Assembly (NCBI GenBank): GCA_946481315.1
Contig: CAMLMH010000002.1
Span: forward strand, 432,686 to 496,685
DNA: 64,000 nucleotides
Source: an uncultured Bacteriovorax sp.
GTDB lineage: Bacteria > Bdellovibrionota > Bacteriovoracia > Bacteriovoracales > Bacteriovoracaceae
Direction: 5' to 3'
This document shows, piece after piece, positions 34,651 through 43,007 of the stretch. Both the position numbers and the translations under genes were made by a program. The notes under the pieces were generated by a model that worked only from the letters and a program-made list of their open reading frames with translations, ran no database searches and was not told the DNA's origin. Each line of letters begins with the position of its first letter. Position 1 is the stretch's first letter.

Positions 34651-35517
34651 TTAATGAGTATTGATAAAGTTTTCTATGGTCGCAATTGTTTCCTGTTTCT
34701 TATCTTCCAGCAGATAATGACCGGCATCGGAAAACGTTTTAACGGTGGCATGCGGGAAGAAATCGAGCCAGCGTTTTTGAAAGTTCATGGTGAAACAAAA
34801 ATCTTTTTCACCCCACATCAGCAATGTCGGTACTTTGAGAGTCTTCAGTTTATCTTCGATTCCCGCCAGTGTTTTATATGTTCTGTGCTCCGGTGTCATC
34901 GGAATATCACGAACAAACCTGGCCGTGGCTATTCTTGATTCGAAAGTATCGTAAGGAAGAACGAATCCTTTTTTAACAAGCGGGGAGAGTTTTTTGGTTA
35001 CGGCCATTGTTGTCGCTGGTCCAGCAAAGCCGTTAAATGTCCGGATGAACCATTCACCAAGTGGATTGCGAAGAATATTAATTCTCAGCGGGATTTCCAG
35101 TGAACGAAAAGCGGCCGTATTCATTATCACCAGACGTTTGATTAATTCCGGGCGGGCCGTTGCCACACCCATACCGATGGCCCCACCCCAGTCATGCACA
35201 ACCAGTGTGATGTTTTTTAGTTTCAGGTCATCAATCAGTGAGAGCGTATTGTCGATATGATTTTGAAGAGTGTAATCATAATCCTGTGGTTTTTCGGAAA
35301 GACCACAGCCGATATGATCAGGCACAATGACCCGATAATTTTTGGAAAAATGTTTTGCAAGATTGCGGTAGAAAAAAGACCATGTGGGATTTCCGTGCAA
35401 CATCAGCATCGGCTCACCCTGACCTTCGTCCACATAGTGTTGCTTCAGGCCTTTCGTCACATGATAGTGGGGAAGAAAGGGATATTCGATTTTTAGTTCT
35501 TGTGGGATCGTTACCAT
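34651..35517 (-). CDS. oleB: OleB-like beta-lactone decarboxylase (alpha/beta hydrolase), 288 aa
   Basis: OleB removes CO2 from the beta-lactone to give the cis-olefin. Haloalkane-dehalogenase-like alpha/beta hydrolase: HGNPTWSFFYR (residues 41-51), nucleophile Asp109 in VVHDWGG, acid Asp239 (WGEKDF) and His267 (SDAGHYL). LSEKPQDYDY and IMNTAAFRSLEIP are OleB-like blocks. Strong SD AGGAG before ATG 35517; overlaps the oleA end by 7 bp. A true dehalogenase is the alternative but is unlikely in this operon. Confidence 0.9.
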   Translation of the reverse strand: MVTIPQELKIEYPFLPHYHVTKGLKQHYVDEGQGEPMLMLHGNPTWSFFYRNLAKHFSKNYRVIVPDHIGCGLSEKPQDYDYTLQNHIDNTLSLIDDLKLKNITLVVHDWGGAIGMGVATARPELIKRLVIMNTAAFRSLEIPLRINILRNPLGEWFIRTFNGFAGPATTMAVTKKLSPLVKKGFVLPYDTFESRIATARFVRDIPMTPEHRTYKTLAGIEDKLKTLKVPTLLMWGEKDFCFTMNFQKRWLDFFPHATVKTFSDAGHYLLEDKKQETIATIENFINTH

Positions 35518-36542
35518 TTGACTCCTAACATGATTGAGCTAAGTCCTGAACCGATTCCGAGTAGGGCGACATGCTCGCCTTTTTGAATAAGGTTTTTTTC
35601 TGCGGCCATCATCATCGTAATGGGTAGGGCCGAAGAACCAGTATTGCCTAAAAATGGGTATGTTTTAAAAGTTTTTATTGTCGTGAGTTCTAAAGATTCG
35701 AGTGAGAGTTTTTCGTGGGCCGATCCCACTTGATGAGTCATGACGAAATCAACATCACTGTTGGTCCATCCCAGTTCTGCCCGGGCCTTCATCCAGGTGG
35801 ACTGTCCCAGTGCTATTCCATATTTCAGCAATTCTTCTGAATCAGTTTCCATCACAAGTGAGTGAGTATTTCCGTCACCCCGACAAAGATGATTGGCCGA
35901 TGAATCTGTTTCAACAGCGCCACCGAGGAGTCGCGGAGAATGAGAAGAGAGACTTTCATGGGTGAGCATGATGGCCGTCGCAGCTGAACCAATGGTGAGA
36001 TTAGCAATATACTTTTTTACGTTTTTGCGATCGATGCCGGGATTATTGAGCAGCTCGTGAATAGTGTTTTCCAGCAGTGGCCCGCCATTTTCACCGGAGA
36101 CAATCAGTGCATTTTTAATCATGCCTGATTCAATCATCTGCCCGGCCACGACCATGGCGTTGATCACACCTAGGCAGGCGTTTGATAAATCAAAAATCAT
36201 TGCTTTTTTTGATAGACCAAGATTGGCGTGCACTACTGATGCGGTTGCTGGTTCCAGAAAGTCTCGGCAGACTGAAGCATGAATGAGCAGATCAACGTCT
36301 TCCGGAGAAACGACTGATTGTTTTAATACTTTTAAAGCTGCGGCCGTTCCCAGATCGGAGGGTTTAGTTCCCGGGGCCCACATTCTTCGCGCCGTTATTC
36401 CGGTCATCAGTTCTAATCTGCCTTCCGGTAATTTGATTCTTTCATATAAGGGAGCGAGCCTGTTTTCAATATCGGCCGATGTGACAATCGTATCAGAAAT
36501 TTCATAGGCCATGCTTTCAATCACGACGTGTTTAAATTTCAT
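35511..36542 (-). CDS. oleA: OleA-like head-to-head acyl-CoA condensing thiolase, 343 aa
   Basis: OleA joins two acyl-CoA chains by non-decarboxylative Claisen condensation into a 2-alkyl-3-ketoacid. Thiolase fold with catalytic Cys123 (NACLG), His270 (THQVGS) and Asn300 (GNTGSS). Glu97 in RDFLEPATAS lies 26 residues before the Cys, the same spacing as the Glu117/Cys143 pair of Xanthomonas OleA. GITARRMW and LLGIGSGLSS are OleA blocks. SD AAGGA before ATG 36542; 4 bp overlap with the upstream flavoprotein. KAS III-type alternatives are less likely. Confidence 0.93.
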   Translation of the reverse strand: MKFKHVVIESMAYEISDTIVTSADIENRLAPLYERIKLPEGRLELMTGITARRMWAPGTKPSDLGTAAALKVLKQSVVSPEDVDLLIHASVCRDFLEPATASVVHANLGLSKKAMIFDLSNACLGVINAMVVAGQMIESGMIKNALIVSGENGGPLLENTIHELLNNPGIDRKNVKKYIANLTIGSAATAIMLTHESLSSHSPRLLGGAVETDSSANHLCRGDGNTHSLVMETDSEELLKYGIALGQSTWMKARAELGWTNSDVDFVMTHQVGSAHEKLSLESLELTTIKTFKTYPFLGNTGSSALPITMMMAAEKNLIQKGEHVALLGIGSGLSSIMLGVKW

Positions 36543-37957
36543 TGTGGATTTCCTTGGAGAACATGAAGATTGGCCATGGAAATCCCGGAGAGCATGCTGC
36601 CGACAATTCCCAAAAAGCCCTGATCCGTTCCGATGACAAAAAGACCGTTAATGGGAGTTGTGCCGTTTCTGCTTTTTTCAGTTGAACCATAAACAGTTCC
36701 GCCAAAATGCTGAGTGTATTTTTTAATCGTAGTGGGGGTGAAGATGTCTTTAAAGACAATCTGATGATCCGGATTTAATCCACAATCAATCAGCATTTTT
36801 TGTGCATTCATCGCCACATCTTCTTTGGCCTTTCGATAAAGGTCTTTTTCAGGATGAAGTTTTAATTCATTCCATAATTCAAAATTGGCAATATTCGTGA
36901 CCCGAAGAACTCCTTCTGAGTAATCGTCGGCAAAATGATCATATTTAAAATTATTAGGAAAGCAAACAACAGCACTTTCCCGGTCAATAAGAGTTGCTGG
37001 TTTTTGATAGAGATATTCAGGCCGGTTGTTAGCAAAAATAATGGTAGCATCAATACCGAGATCGCGTGGTTTTTTATCAGTGATCAGAATACTTTCGCAA
37101 AACGAAAGATTGCCAACTGCCGGTTTCGGATTCGCATTCAGTTCTTCTACGGATTGAAATGTTTCAGGCAATCCCATGCTCGATAAAACTTGCGAGCATT
37201 CAATAATGTGTGAGTGATTAATTTCCACACCAACAATTTTTTTATCATTGGTCAAAATGCGGGTGACTTCTGATTTGAAGCGAATCTCTCCGCCGACTTC
37301 ATCTAGTTTTCCGTGCAGCAGATCCAGTATGGTGCGAACGCCGCCTTCCGGTCGGGAAAAGCCTTCGAGAAAAATACTCTTAAACATAATCACGAACTGA
37401 GAAAAATCCATGTCATTTTCCCAGGCCGATCCATAGATCAAGAGGGGACAAAAAATCATTTCTACCAACTCTTGTGATTTAATAAAATGACGAACCACCG
37501 TTTTGGCCATCACTGTCTCATTATTAAGATTCACTTCATCAAACGCCCGAACCCGTTCCAAAAGACCCAAGAACCCGTCAATTTCCGCAGGAAATTGGCG
37601 AGTAATATTCTCTAACAATTCTTCGATGTTATTACTAAACCGCAGCGTGTGATCAGGAAACTTTATCAAACTATAGTTCTGTGGTGACAGCTTGAATTCC
37701 GAGTACGGAATTCGAAGCTGTTTTAAAAGTTTATGAAAAGGTTTTCCCTTAGACCCCGGCTCAACGTAATTAGTGAGAGCATGCAATCCCACATCAAACT
37801 TTCGCTTTCCCCGTGCGTAATAAGAATTGAGTCCTCCGCTGATGGTGTGTTTCTCAAGAATTAAAACCTTTTTGTCATACATGGCAAGCCGGATGCCGGC
37901 CGCGAGCCCTGACATACCGGCACCAATGATGACACAGTCAACTTTTTCAGCATTCAT
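36539..37957 (-). CDS. CrtI/phytoene-desaturase-like FAD oxidoreductase, 472 aa (copy B, in ole operon)
   Basis: N-terminal FAD motif VIIGAGMSGLAAGIRLAMYD (residues about 9-28), then LILEKHTISGGLNSYY and KFDVGLHALTNY; C-terminal GLFVIGTDQGFLGIVGSMLSG closes the FAD site. Same superfamily as phytoene desaturases and retinol saturases and related to copy A at 24181 through the FDV-x-LH block. Placed between ACP and oleA, it may add, remove or move double bonds in the acyl chain before or after condensation (inference). It lies 6 bp after the ACP gene and overlaps oleA by 4 bp. No clear SD, so coupling is likely. Confidence 0.85.
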   Translation of the reverse strand: MNAEKVDCVIIGAGMSGLAAGIRLAMYDKKVLILEKHTISGGLNSYYARGKRKFDVGLHALTNYVEPGSKGKPFHKLLKQLRIPYSEFKLSPQNYSLIKFPDHTLRFSNNIEELLENITRQFPAEIDGFLGLLERVRAFDEVNLNNETVMAKTVVRHFIKSQELVEMIFCPLLIYGSAWENDMDFSQFVIMFKSIFLEGFSRPEGGVRTILDLLHGKLDEVGGEIRFKSEVTRILTNDKKIVGVEINHSHIIECSQVLSSMGLPETFQSVEELNANPKPAVGNLSFCESILITDKKPRDLGIDATIIFANNRPEYLYQKPATLIDRESAVVCFPNNFKYDHFADDYSEGVLRVTNIANFELWNELKLHPEKDLYRKAKEDVAMNAQKMLIDCGLNPDHQIVFKDIFTPTTIKKYTQHFGGTVYGSTEKSRNGTTPINGLFVIGTDQGFLGIVGSMLSGISMANLHVLQGNPQ

Positions 37958-37963
37958 TAAATT

Positions 37964-38215
37964 TTACTGATTAAATTTTGGAGCAAGGTACTCCACACAT
38001 GAGGCCATGGTTGCCAGGCGTGGGTAATCTTCCTGTGGAACTTCTATCTTGTGACGCTTTTTTAATTCCATTACGATATCTAAAAAGTCCATTGAATCAA
38101 GATCCAGTTGTTCACGAAGGGCCACTTCGTCTTTGATTCCTGTTACATCGTCATCAAGAGCGATATCAGCGATAATGTCTAAAACTTTTGAGCGTACTTC
38201 AGCGTTTGATAGCAT
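37964..38215 (-). CDS. acyl carrier protein, 83 aa
   Basis: Carries growing acyl chains on phosphopantetheine. The attachment site is Ser41 in LDLDSMDFLDIV, and the flanking helix is acidic as usual for ACPs. Length is normal. SD AAGGAG precedes ATG 38215. It lies between KAS II and flavoprotein B, so it is probably a dedicated carrier for this operon. A housekeeping AcpP may exist elsewhere. Confidence 0.92.
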   Translation of the reverse strand: MLSNAEVRSKVLDIIADIALDDDVTGIKDEVALREQLDLDSMDFLDIVMELKKRHKIEVPQEDYPRLATMASCVEYLAPKFNQ

Positions 38216-38241
38216 TTTGTTTTCTCCTTAGAAAAATGCAA

Positions 38242-39480
38242 TTAAGTGTATTTTTTTACAATTAAAGTCGAGTTAATCCCCAACATCCCAAATGAGTTGT
38301 TTAAAATAATTTTCACGTCATGAGCGATTTTTTCGCCATTGACGAGATTAGGAATCGCACATTGCGGATCCAGTTTTTCTATTTTTTTGCAGGGATGTAC
38401 ATAGCCGTCAGTGAAAGAGGGGATGTTACCCGCAAGCTCAAGTGCTCCGGCCGCACCCATGGCGTGACCGATAAACCCTTTAGTGGCGTTTACATATGTC
38501 GTTTTGCAATCACCGAAAAGTCCGGCCACGGCCTGGCATTCCTGGATGTCTCCCTGCATGGTTCCCGTAGCGTGCATGTTGACGATATCCACTTCGTTGG
38601 GCTCAATTCCTGCTTTTTTCATCGCAAACTTCATGCACTCAATTTGTCTTTCCGTATTGGGAAGAACGAAATCTGATGCATCCGAGTTAGAATGATAACC
38701 GATGATTTCACCGTAGATTTTTGCCTTTCTTTTTTTAGCGTCACTTAGGCGCTCAAGCACGTAAACGGCGCCGCCTTCAGAGACAACAATTCCGTTACGC
38801 TCAAGATCCATCGGACGAGTGGCCAGGGTTGGATCATCGTGGTGGCCTAAGGCCCCCTGAGCTTTAAAAGCAGCAAAAATGCCGAATGTTTCTGTTGATT
38901 CTGAAATTCCTCCGGCAAAGGCCACATCAACTTCATCTAAGAGCAGCTGCTGCACACCCTGAATGATTCCTAAATTGCCGGCCGCACAGGCGGCACCAAT
39001 CGTATAGTGAGGTCCGGTAATTCCTAAAACTAGTGTAACTTCTCCTGCGGGATTGTTGGCCACCGTTCTTGGATTGTGATGGTGCGACCAGAAACTCACA
39101 TCTTTATTGTGCGTGTTATAGAGATCATGAATTTCGTTTTCGGTTTCCACGTTGCCGTGTTCAGTGATTCCCAGATAAACACCGACACGGTTTCTATCAA
39201 CAGAATCAAAATCCATTCCCGAATCAACCAAAGCCTCTTTGGTACAGAAAATGGAAATAGCGCCGGCACGGGTTCCGCGTTTTCTCATTTTTTTCGGCTG
39301 ATGTTTTGCTTCATCGAAATCACATTTGCCAGCGGCCACGACACCCATATGACGAATTTCGGTGTGCTTAATTCCCGAGCGTCCATTTAATAATCCTTCT
39401 CTTAATTCAGAGAGATTATTTCCAAGCGGTGAAGTAAGTCCGATACCGGTGATCACAATTCGTTGCTGATCCGTTTTCAT
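38242..39480 (-). CDS. beta-ketoacyl-ACP synthase II-type condensing enzyme, 412 aa
   Basis: FabF-like decarboxylating Claisen condensation of malonyl-ACP with acyl-ACP. Thiolase-fold catalytic triad: Cys165 (GAACAAGNLG), His303 (MHATGT), His339 (GFIGHAMGAAG) with Lys334. Length is normal for KAS II. The start ATG overlaps the regulator stop by 4 bp. The active-site flank ACAAG differs from the ACSTG of most housekeeping FabF, which hints at a specialised paralog, as in polyene and PUFA-type clusters. No chain-length-factor partner is adjacent. Confidence 0.9.
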   Translation of the reverse strand: MKTDQQRIVITGIGLTSPLGNNLSELREGLLNGRSGIKHTEIRHMGVVAAGKCDFDEAKHQPKKMRKRGTRAGAISIFCTKEALVDSGMDFDSVDRNRVGVYLGITEHGNVETENEIHDLYNTHNKDVSFWSHHHNPRTVANNPAGEVTLVLGITGPHYTIGAACAAGNLGIIQGVQQLLLDEVDVAFAGGISESTETFGIFAAFKAQGALGHHDDPTLATRPMDLERNGIVVSEGGAVYVLERLSDAKKRKAKIYGEIIGYHSNSDASDFVLPNTERQIECMKFAMKKAGIEPNEVDIVNMHATGTMQGDIQECQAVAGLFGDCKTTYVNATKGFIGHAMGAAGALELAGNIPSFTDGYVHPCKKIEKLDPQCAIPNLVNGEKIAHDVKIILNNSFGMLGINSTLIVKKYT

Positions 39481-40100
39481 AGTAATCCTTTAAAATTGTT
39501 TTTAAATTTATCTTTAATTGAAAGAGTCATGTCCGAGAGAGGTCCAGCGGTAGAAGCGATTAAATCGATGGCCTTAGGTATTCTTTTAACCAATGCTTCA
39601 TACTGGGCATCGACCGTGTCAGAAGTCTTATTCTGAGCAATAGTGATCACAAAATTCATTACTGATTCTGCAATCTCACAAGTTGAGATGATGGATTGCA
39701 TCCGTCGCTTGCGCTGAGAAAGATCAGGCCCTTCCGACTTATCCAGAATTCTCTGGGCCATTCGTTTAAAATCAGCGACCATTTCTTCTTCACGTTTACG
39801 AAACACACTGGCGACAATACTTAAAGAATCTTCTCTGGCCGAATGAAGTTTGGCCTTTGTATCTCCGCGGGCATCGCGGGATTCAATAGCTCCAAAATGG
39901 GCGAGTGTTTTAAGAGAAAGCGAGACAGCACTTTGACTTAAATTAAGTGTTGTTTCTATTTCCTCGGAAGTCAGAGGTTTTTGCGCCAGAACCAGCAATC
40001 CGTAAACGGAGCCATCGATGCGTTTTAAACCTATCCGGGAAAAAAACATTTCAAAATGCGCAAGCTCAGTTAAAAGCTCTGGTTCACAAACCTGATTCAT
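39477..40100 (-). CDS. GbsR/MarR-family transcriptional regulator, 207 aa
   Basis: Winged-helix DNA-binding protein, first gene of the ole operon. The HTH is in residues about 30-95: SVYGLLVLAQKPLTSEEIETTL then LSQSAVSLSLKTLAHFGAIE (recognition helix), followed by a charged wing RDARGDTK. The C-terminal half is helical (dimerisation/ligand). ATG 40100 with GGAG about 9 nt upstream is preferred over a TTG 48 bp earlier. As the first gene it may autoregulate the operon; an inverted repeat sits over its likely promoter. Confidence 0.82.
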   Translation of the reverse strand: MNQVCEPELLTELAHFEMFFSRIGLKRIDGSVYGLLVLAQKPLTSEEIETTLNLSQSAVSLSLKTLAHFGAIESRDARGDTKAKLHSAREDSLSIVASVFRKREEEMVADFKRMAQRILDKSEGPDLSQRKRRMQSIISTCEIAESVMNFVITIAQNKTSDTVDAQYEALVKRIPKAIDLIASTAGPLSDMTLSIKDKFKNNFKGLL

Positions 40101-40156
40101 TACCTTTGACTCCTGTGCAGATAGTTGTCTTAAACAAATGTACTGCAAAGCACGAA

Positions 40157-40208
40157 TATTTCAGTGTTATTACGAAAATATAATATATGAAATAGATGTA
40201 ATGAACAA
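40157..40208 (-). promoter_or_regulatory. candidate promoter and operator of the ole operon
   Basis: On the minus strand, TTGTTC (40208-40203), a 17-bp spacer and TATTAT (40185-40180) form a sigma-70-like promoter about 80 bp upstream of the regulator start. TATTTCA at 40157-40163 and TGAAATA at 40188-40194 are an inverted repeat with 24 bp between them, flanking the -10 box. A dimeric winged-helix regulator could bind there. Sequence evidence only. Confidence 0.4.
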
Positions 40209-40294
40209 AAGCTTTTTGTAAAAAGGATGTGACAATTCTCAGACAAAAGGAGAATGGCAGGATAAATGAGGAAATCGAAAAAATTTAAGTGGGA

Positions 40295-40507
40295 TTAGCC
40301 GTCGTATTCTTCTACATCCGACACATCTGCTGAATCACTTTCGTCCATAATGATTGGTTGATTTGATGATTCTCCATTAGGTGCAGGAGGAATAAAGGTT
40401 TCGTCTTCAGATTCCGGGATAATAATGTCATCTTCGGCCGAAACGACTTTGCCAGTAACTATGGTGAGTAATGAAAAAATCAGGAGAAACAGCTTCAAAG
40501 ATTTCAC
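40295..40507 (-). CDS. small exported acidic protein, 70 aa
   Basis: Signal peptide over residues 1-24 (KSLKLFLLIFSL, cleavage near VSAE). The mature ~46 residues are Glu/Asp/Pro-rich with no predicted fold. The next gene upstream of the ole regulator but separated from it by 194 bp. No family recognised; could be a periplasmic or surface-exposed peptide. The coding call rests on a clean signal peptide followed by low-complexity acidic sequence, so is moderate. Confidence 0.5.
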   Translation of the reverse strand: MKSLKLFLLIFSLLTIVTGKVVSAEDDIIIPESEDETFIPPAPNGESSNQPIIMDESDSADVSDVEEYDG

Positions 40508-40753
40508 AGGGGCCTCCGCGGGAGCTTACGACATCGGATTTTATTATATCACTAGCGTAGACGGAGAAAAGAAAAATTTTATGACCTAGAACCCTACAGA
40601 ATTTCTTTATGGCAAAGCGTCTGCTATTGAAAAAGGTGTCAATTATGTGTGGTGTTTCATGACAAAATGGTTGATTTTCTACGTATTCTTCTGAAAGATT
40701 TAGGTTATTATAAGAAAAATATAAGCTTCACTAACTAAAAAGGATAACCGCTC

Positions 40754-41155
40754 ATGGGTGGATTTAAAGACGAATTTGACGATTTAGATGACGAACTGGA
40801 TCTAGATGCTGAAGGCGGCGAAGGCGACGATTTTGCTTTCGACGAAGATGATGAAGAGGGTGGCGGTAAAGGCAGAAAGAAAAACTCTGAATCCGGTGGA
40901 TTCAACCGTGACAGCTATTACTTCTATAAGGATAAACTGGTCCAGCTTTCCGGAACGATTCGCCCTAAAGAGCGTTCAAAAGAAGGAAAAGTGCTTTCAC
41001 TGGACTTTAAAACTGAAGATAAAATCTATAGTGTTGTCATGGATGATATGGGTAAAAAGCTGATGAATGCTTGTTACCAGGAATTACTGGTTACCGGACT
41101 TGTGAGCAAGGTTTCGGAAAAAGAGTACACAATCTCGATTAAAACTTATATCTAA
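40754..41155 (+). CDS. hypothetical protein with acidic N-terminus and possible OB-fold, 133 aa
   Basis: Residues 1-45 are almost entirely Asp/Glu/Gly, probably disordered, and end in a basic GRKK patch. Residues 55-133 look like a compact beta domain (LVQLSGTIRP, VLSLDFKT, IYSVVMDD, LLVTGLVSKV, EYTISIKTYI), which fits an OB-fold but is not proof. No signal peptide, so cytoplasmic. SD AAAGGAT lies before ATG 40754. Stop overlaps the convergent DOMON-like gene by 4 bp. No recognised family. Confidence 0.65.
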   Translation: MGGFKDEFDDLDDELDLDAEGGEGDDFAFDEDDEEGGGKGRKKNSESGGFNRDSYYFYKDKLVQLSGTIRPKERSKEGKVLSLDFKTEDKIYSVVMDDMGKKLMNACYQELLVTGLVSKVSEKEYTISIKTYI

Positions 41156-41688
41156 AAAGTTACATTAAAAGACCGGAAGTCATGGAAGTTGGGCCTTTGA
41201 TCGTGGTGAGAGAGGGCCCAATAACTAATTTGCCCATTTTTTTCTTTTATCACTGAAGTAATTCCAGCACTCAGTCCTTTATTGGATTTATTCAGAAATC
41301 CTGCAGGAAAAATATCTTTTTTAATTTCGGCAATGACCTGAAAAACATCCATGGAATGCAAAATATCCATGTTCACCCGTTCGATGTTCTGCCATTCGGC
41401 AAGTGCATCACCTTTTCGTTTAAAGAAAAAACAATTCCATTCAAAAACCGGGGAGAAGTTAAACTCGATATATTCATCACGCTCATTCTTGATAAAAAGC
41501 TCAAAACAGGTCTTTTCCCACAGTTTAATGACCCGGGCATGATGGGGCTTCTCTCCCAAATCCAGGTTGGCAATGTCACCCGTTAACCGGTAGCTGACAA
41601 AGAAGGCGTCTGCTGAGTCGTGAAGCTTAACCTGAATGGAGATGAGCGGGGCCTTCGTTGGGTTATAGGGAATTAACTGCAGTGACAT
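41152..41688 (-). CDS. DOMON-like domain protein, 178 aa
   Basis: Matches the pattern of small DOMON-like/CBM9-related beta-sandwich proteins: LWEKTCFELFIKN (about 57-69), YIEFNFSPVFEWNCFFF, and C-terminal YWALSHHDQRPNFHDFRSF. Such proteins are thought to bind sugars or heme-like ligands; the biochemical role is unclear. No signal peptide. Convergent with the 40754 gene and divergent from the 41737 gene (48 bp). Confidence 0.75.
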   Translation of the reverse strand: MSLQLIPYNPTKAPLISIQVKLHDSADAFFVSYRLTGDIANLDLGEKPHHARVIKLWEKTCFELFIKNERDEYIEFNFSPVFEWNCFFFKRKGDALAEWQNIERVNMDILHSMDVFQVIAEIKKDIFPAGFLNKSNKGLSAGITSVIKEKNGQISYWALSHHDQRPNFHDFRSFNVTF

Positions 41689-41736
41689 GAAGTTGTCCTT
41701 TTAAGTCGGGATTCTATCTGGTCGATAAGAATTTTG

Positions 41737-43002
41737 ATGAAAAATTTCATTCTCATTATTATGGCCCAGCTTTCTTTTTCCCTCAACGCTGCAGACGGAT
41801 GGGAAGAAGCTTATAAGCAGCTTAAAGGCAAGAAACTGGCTATTTTGGAGCACAAAAGTGTCCAGGATGAAGCTGCCTGCAGCCACTGCCCAAAATATCA
41901 GCAACTGACCAGTCAGGTGAATAAGATTCTTGATGCAGTTAAAAATGAAGCCGAATATGCTGATCTTCCGGTCCAGGTTAATCATCTTAAATTTCAGTAC
42001 TACATGGTCAAATCGAAAAATGCAGAAGGAGAAATTAATTGTCATCGTTATATGGATGTGACCCCAGATCTTAAGCCCACGCGATTGGATGGTGAAATGC
42101 GACTGATTGCAGACCAGGTTTATCGCTTTGAAGGGATTACCACTTTGCAAATACTGGATCCGGCCAAGGAAGAAATCATTTACTACTACCGAGGAACAGG
42201 AGCGGAGTCTAACATTCTGGTGCAGGCGGTGCTGACAAAAGAGGGAAGTTTTATTCGCACATTTCGGTATGAAGATACGGAGGAAGCTAATCCCCATCGT
42301 TTGCCAGACCTTCATAATAAGAGTTTTTATGAGCAAAAAGAAAAAAGCGTCACTGAAGAATTGATGGATATGGCTGCAGACGTGCCGGACGCTAAAGACG
42401 AAACAGGACAAGGCAATACGCAGTTGGGCCTGAAGGTGAAACCCAAACTTAAAGGGCTTAAAATTGCCGAAGGAAATTTGGAACACACATTTGCTGACAG
42501 TGGATTAAAAGTCAAAGCTAAATCCGAATTAAGCGCAAAAGGCAATGAAGCTCGCATTCTTTTAGGAAGCGAAGCTGGGCGGGAAATAGTTGAAGTACAA
42601 TTAAAAACTAAACTAAATGGTGAAACCGAACATAAATTATTACTTCCTTATTCGGTTGAGCTTCCATCATTGGGGGCCCTGAACATAAAAGGTCTATTCA
42701 CGGAAGAGACAAAGGGGCAGTCCGCAACACTGGCGGTGACAGATCGATATAGCGAATGGTTCAGAGGAGAAATTAAAAGAAATAAAGAACTCAATATAAC
42801 AACCTATTCAGTAACTAAAGATTTTATGAAGGACGAAGCTGGAAGTGTAAGAGTTTCATTCGGAAAAAATGAGCAGAAGTCTCGTTATATTTCTATCGGT
42901 CACACCAAGACACTCAAAGACAATGTAACAATGGTGATGGACATCAAACTCGATGAAAACCGCAAGGCGACTTTTTTTTATCAAATGAAAAAAATTTTCT
43001 AA
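41737..43002 (+). CDS. hypothetical exported protein, 421 aa, possibly outer-membrane
   Basis: Signal peptide over residues 1-18 (NAADG cleavage region). The N-terminal domain has a CSHC pair (about residues 49-52) and DUF-like charged sequence; the C-terminal ~200 residues are repetitive amphipathic strands (LKVKPKLKGLKI, GLKVKAKSELSAK, EVQLKTKLNGE, VTMVMDIKLDE) ending in YQMKKIF, a Phe-terminated strand as in BAM substrates. No known family. A 261-aa reading frame on the opposite strand covers part of it; I treat that as a shadow because this frame has a signal peptide. The upstream ATG/TTG choice differs by one codon. Confidence 0.65.
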   Translation: MKNFILIIMAQLSFSLNAADGWEEAYKQLKGKKLAILEHKSVQDEAACSHCPKYQQLTSQVNKILDAVKNEAEYADLPVQVNHLKFQYYMVKSKNAEGEINCHRYMDVTPDLKPTRLDGEMRLIADQVYRFEGITTLQILDPAKEEIIYYYRGTGAESNILVQAVLTKEGSFIRTFRYEDTEEANPHRLPDLHNKSFYEQKEKSVTEELMDMAADVPDAKDETGQGNTQLGLKVKPKLKGLKIAEGNLEHTFADSGLKVKAKSELSAKGNEARILLGSEAGREIVEVQLKTKLNGETEHKLLLPYSVELPSLGALNIKGLFTEETKGQSATLAVTDRYSEWFRGEIKRNKELNITTYSVTKDFMKDEAGSVRVSFGKNEQKSRYISIGHTKTLKDNVTMVMDIKLDENRKATFFYQMKKIF

Positions 43003-43007
43003 AGCTC

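Noticed and set aside
24181..37957. Carotenoid biosynthesis cluster
   Set aside because: Two CrtI-like genes are present but no phytoene synthase, GGPP synthase or cyclase is in the window.
41701..42486. 261-aa reading frame on the minus strand
   Set aside because: Lies wholly over the plus-strand 41737 gene, has no recognisable domain, and is Phe/His/Cys-rich as expected of an antisense shadow; the plus frame has a signal peptide.
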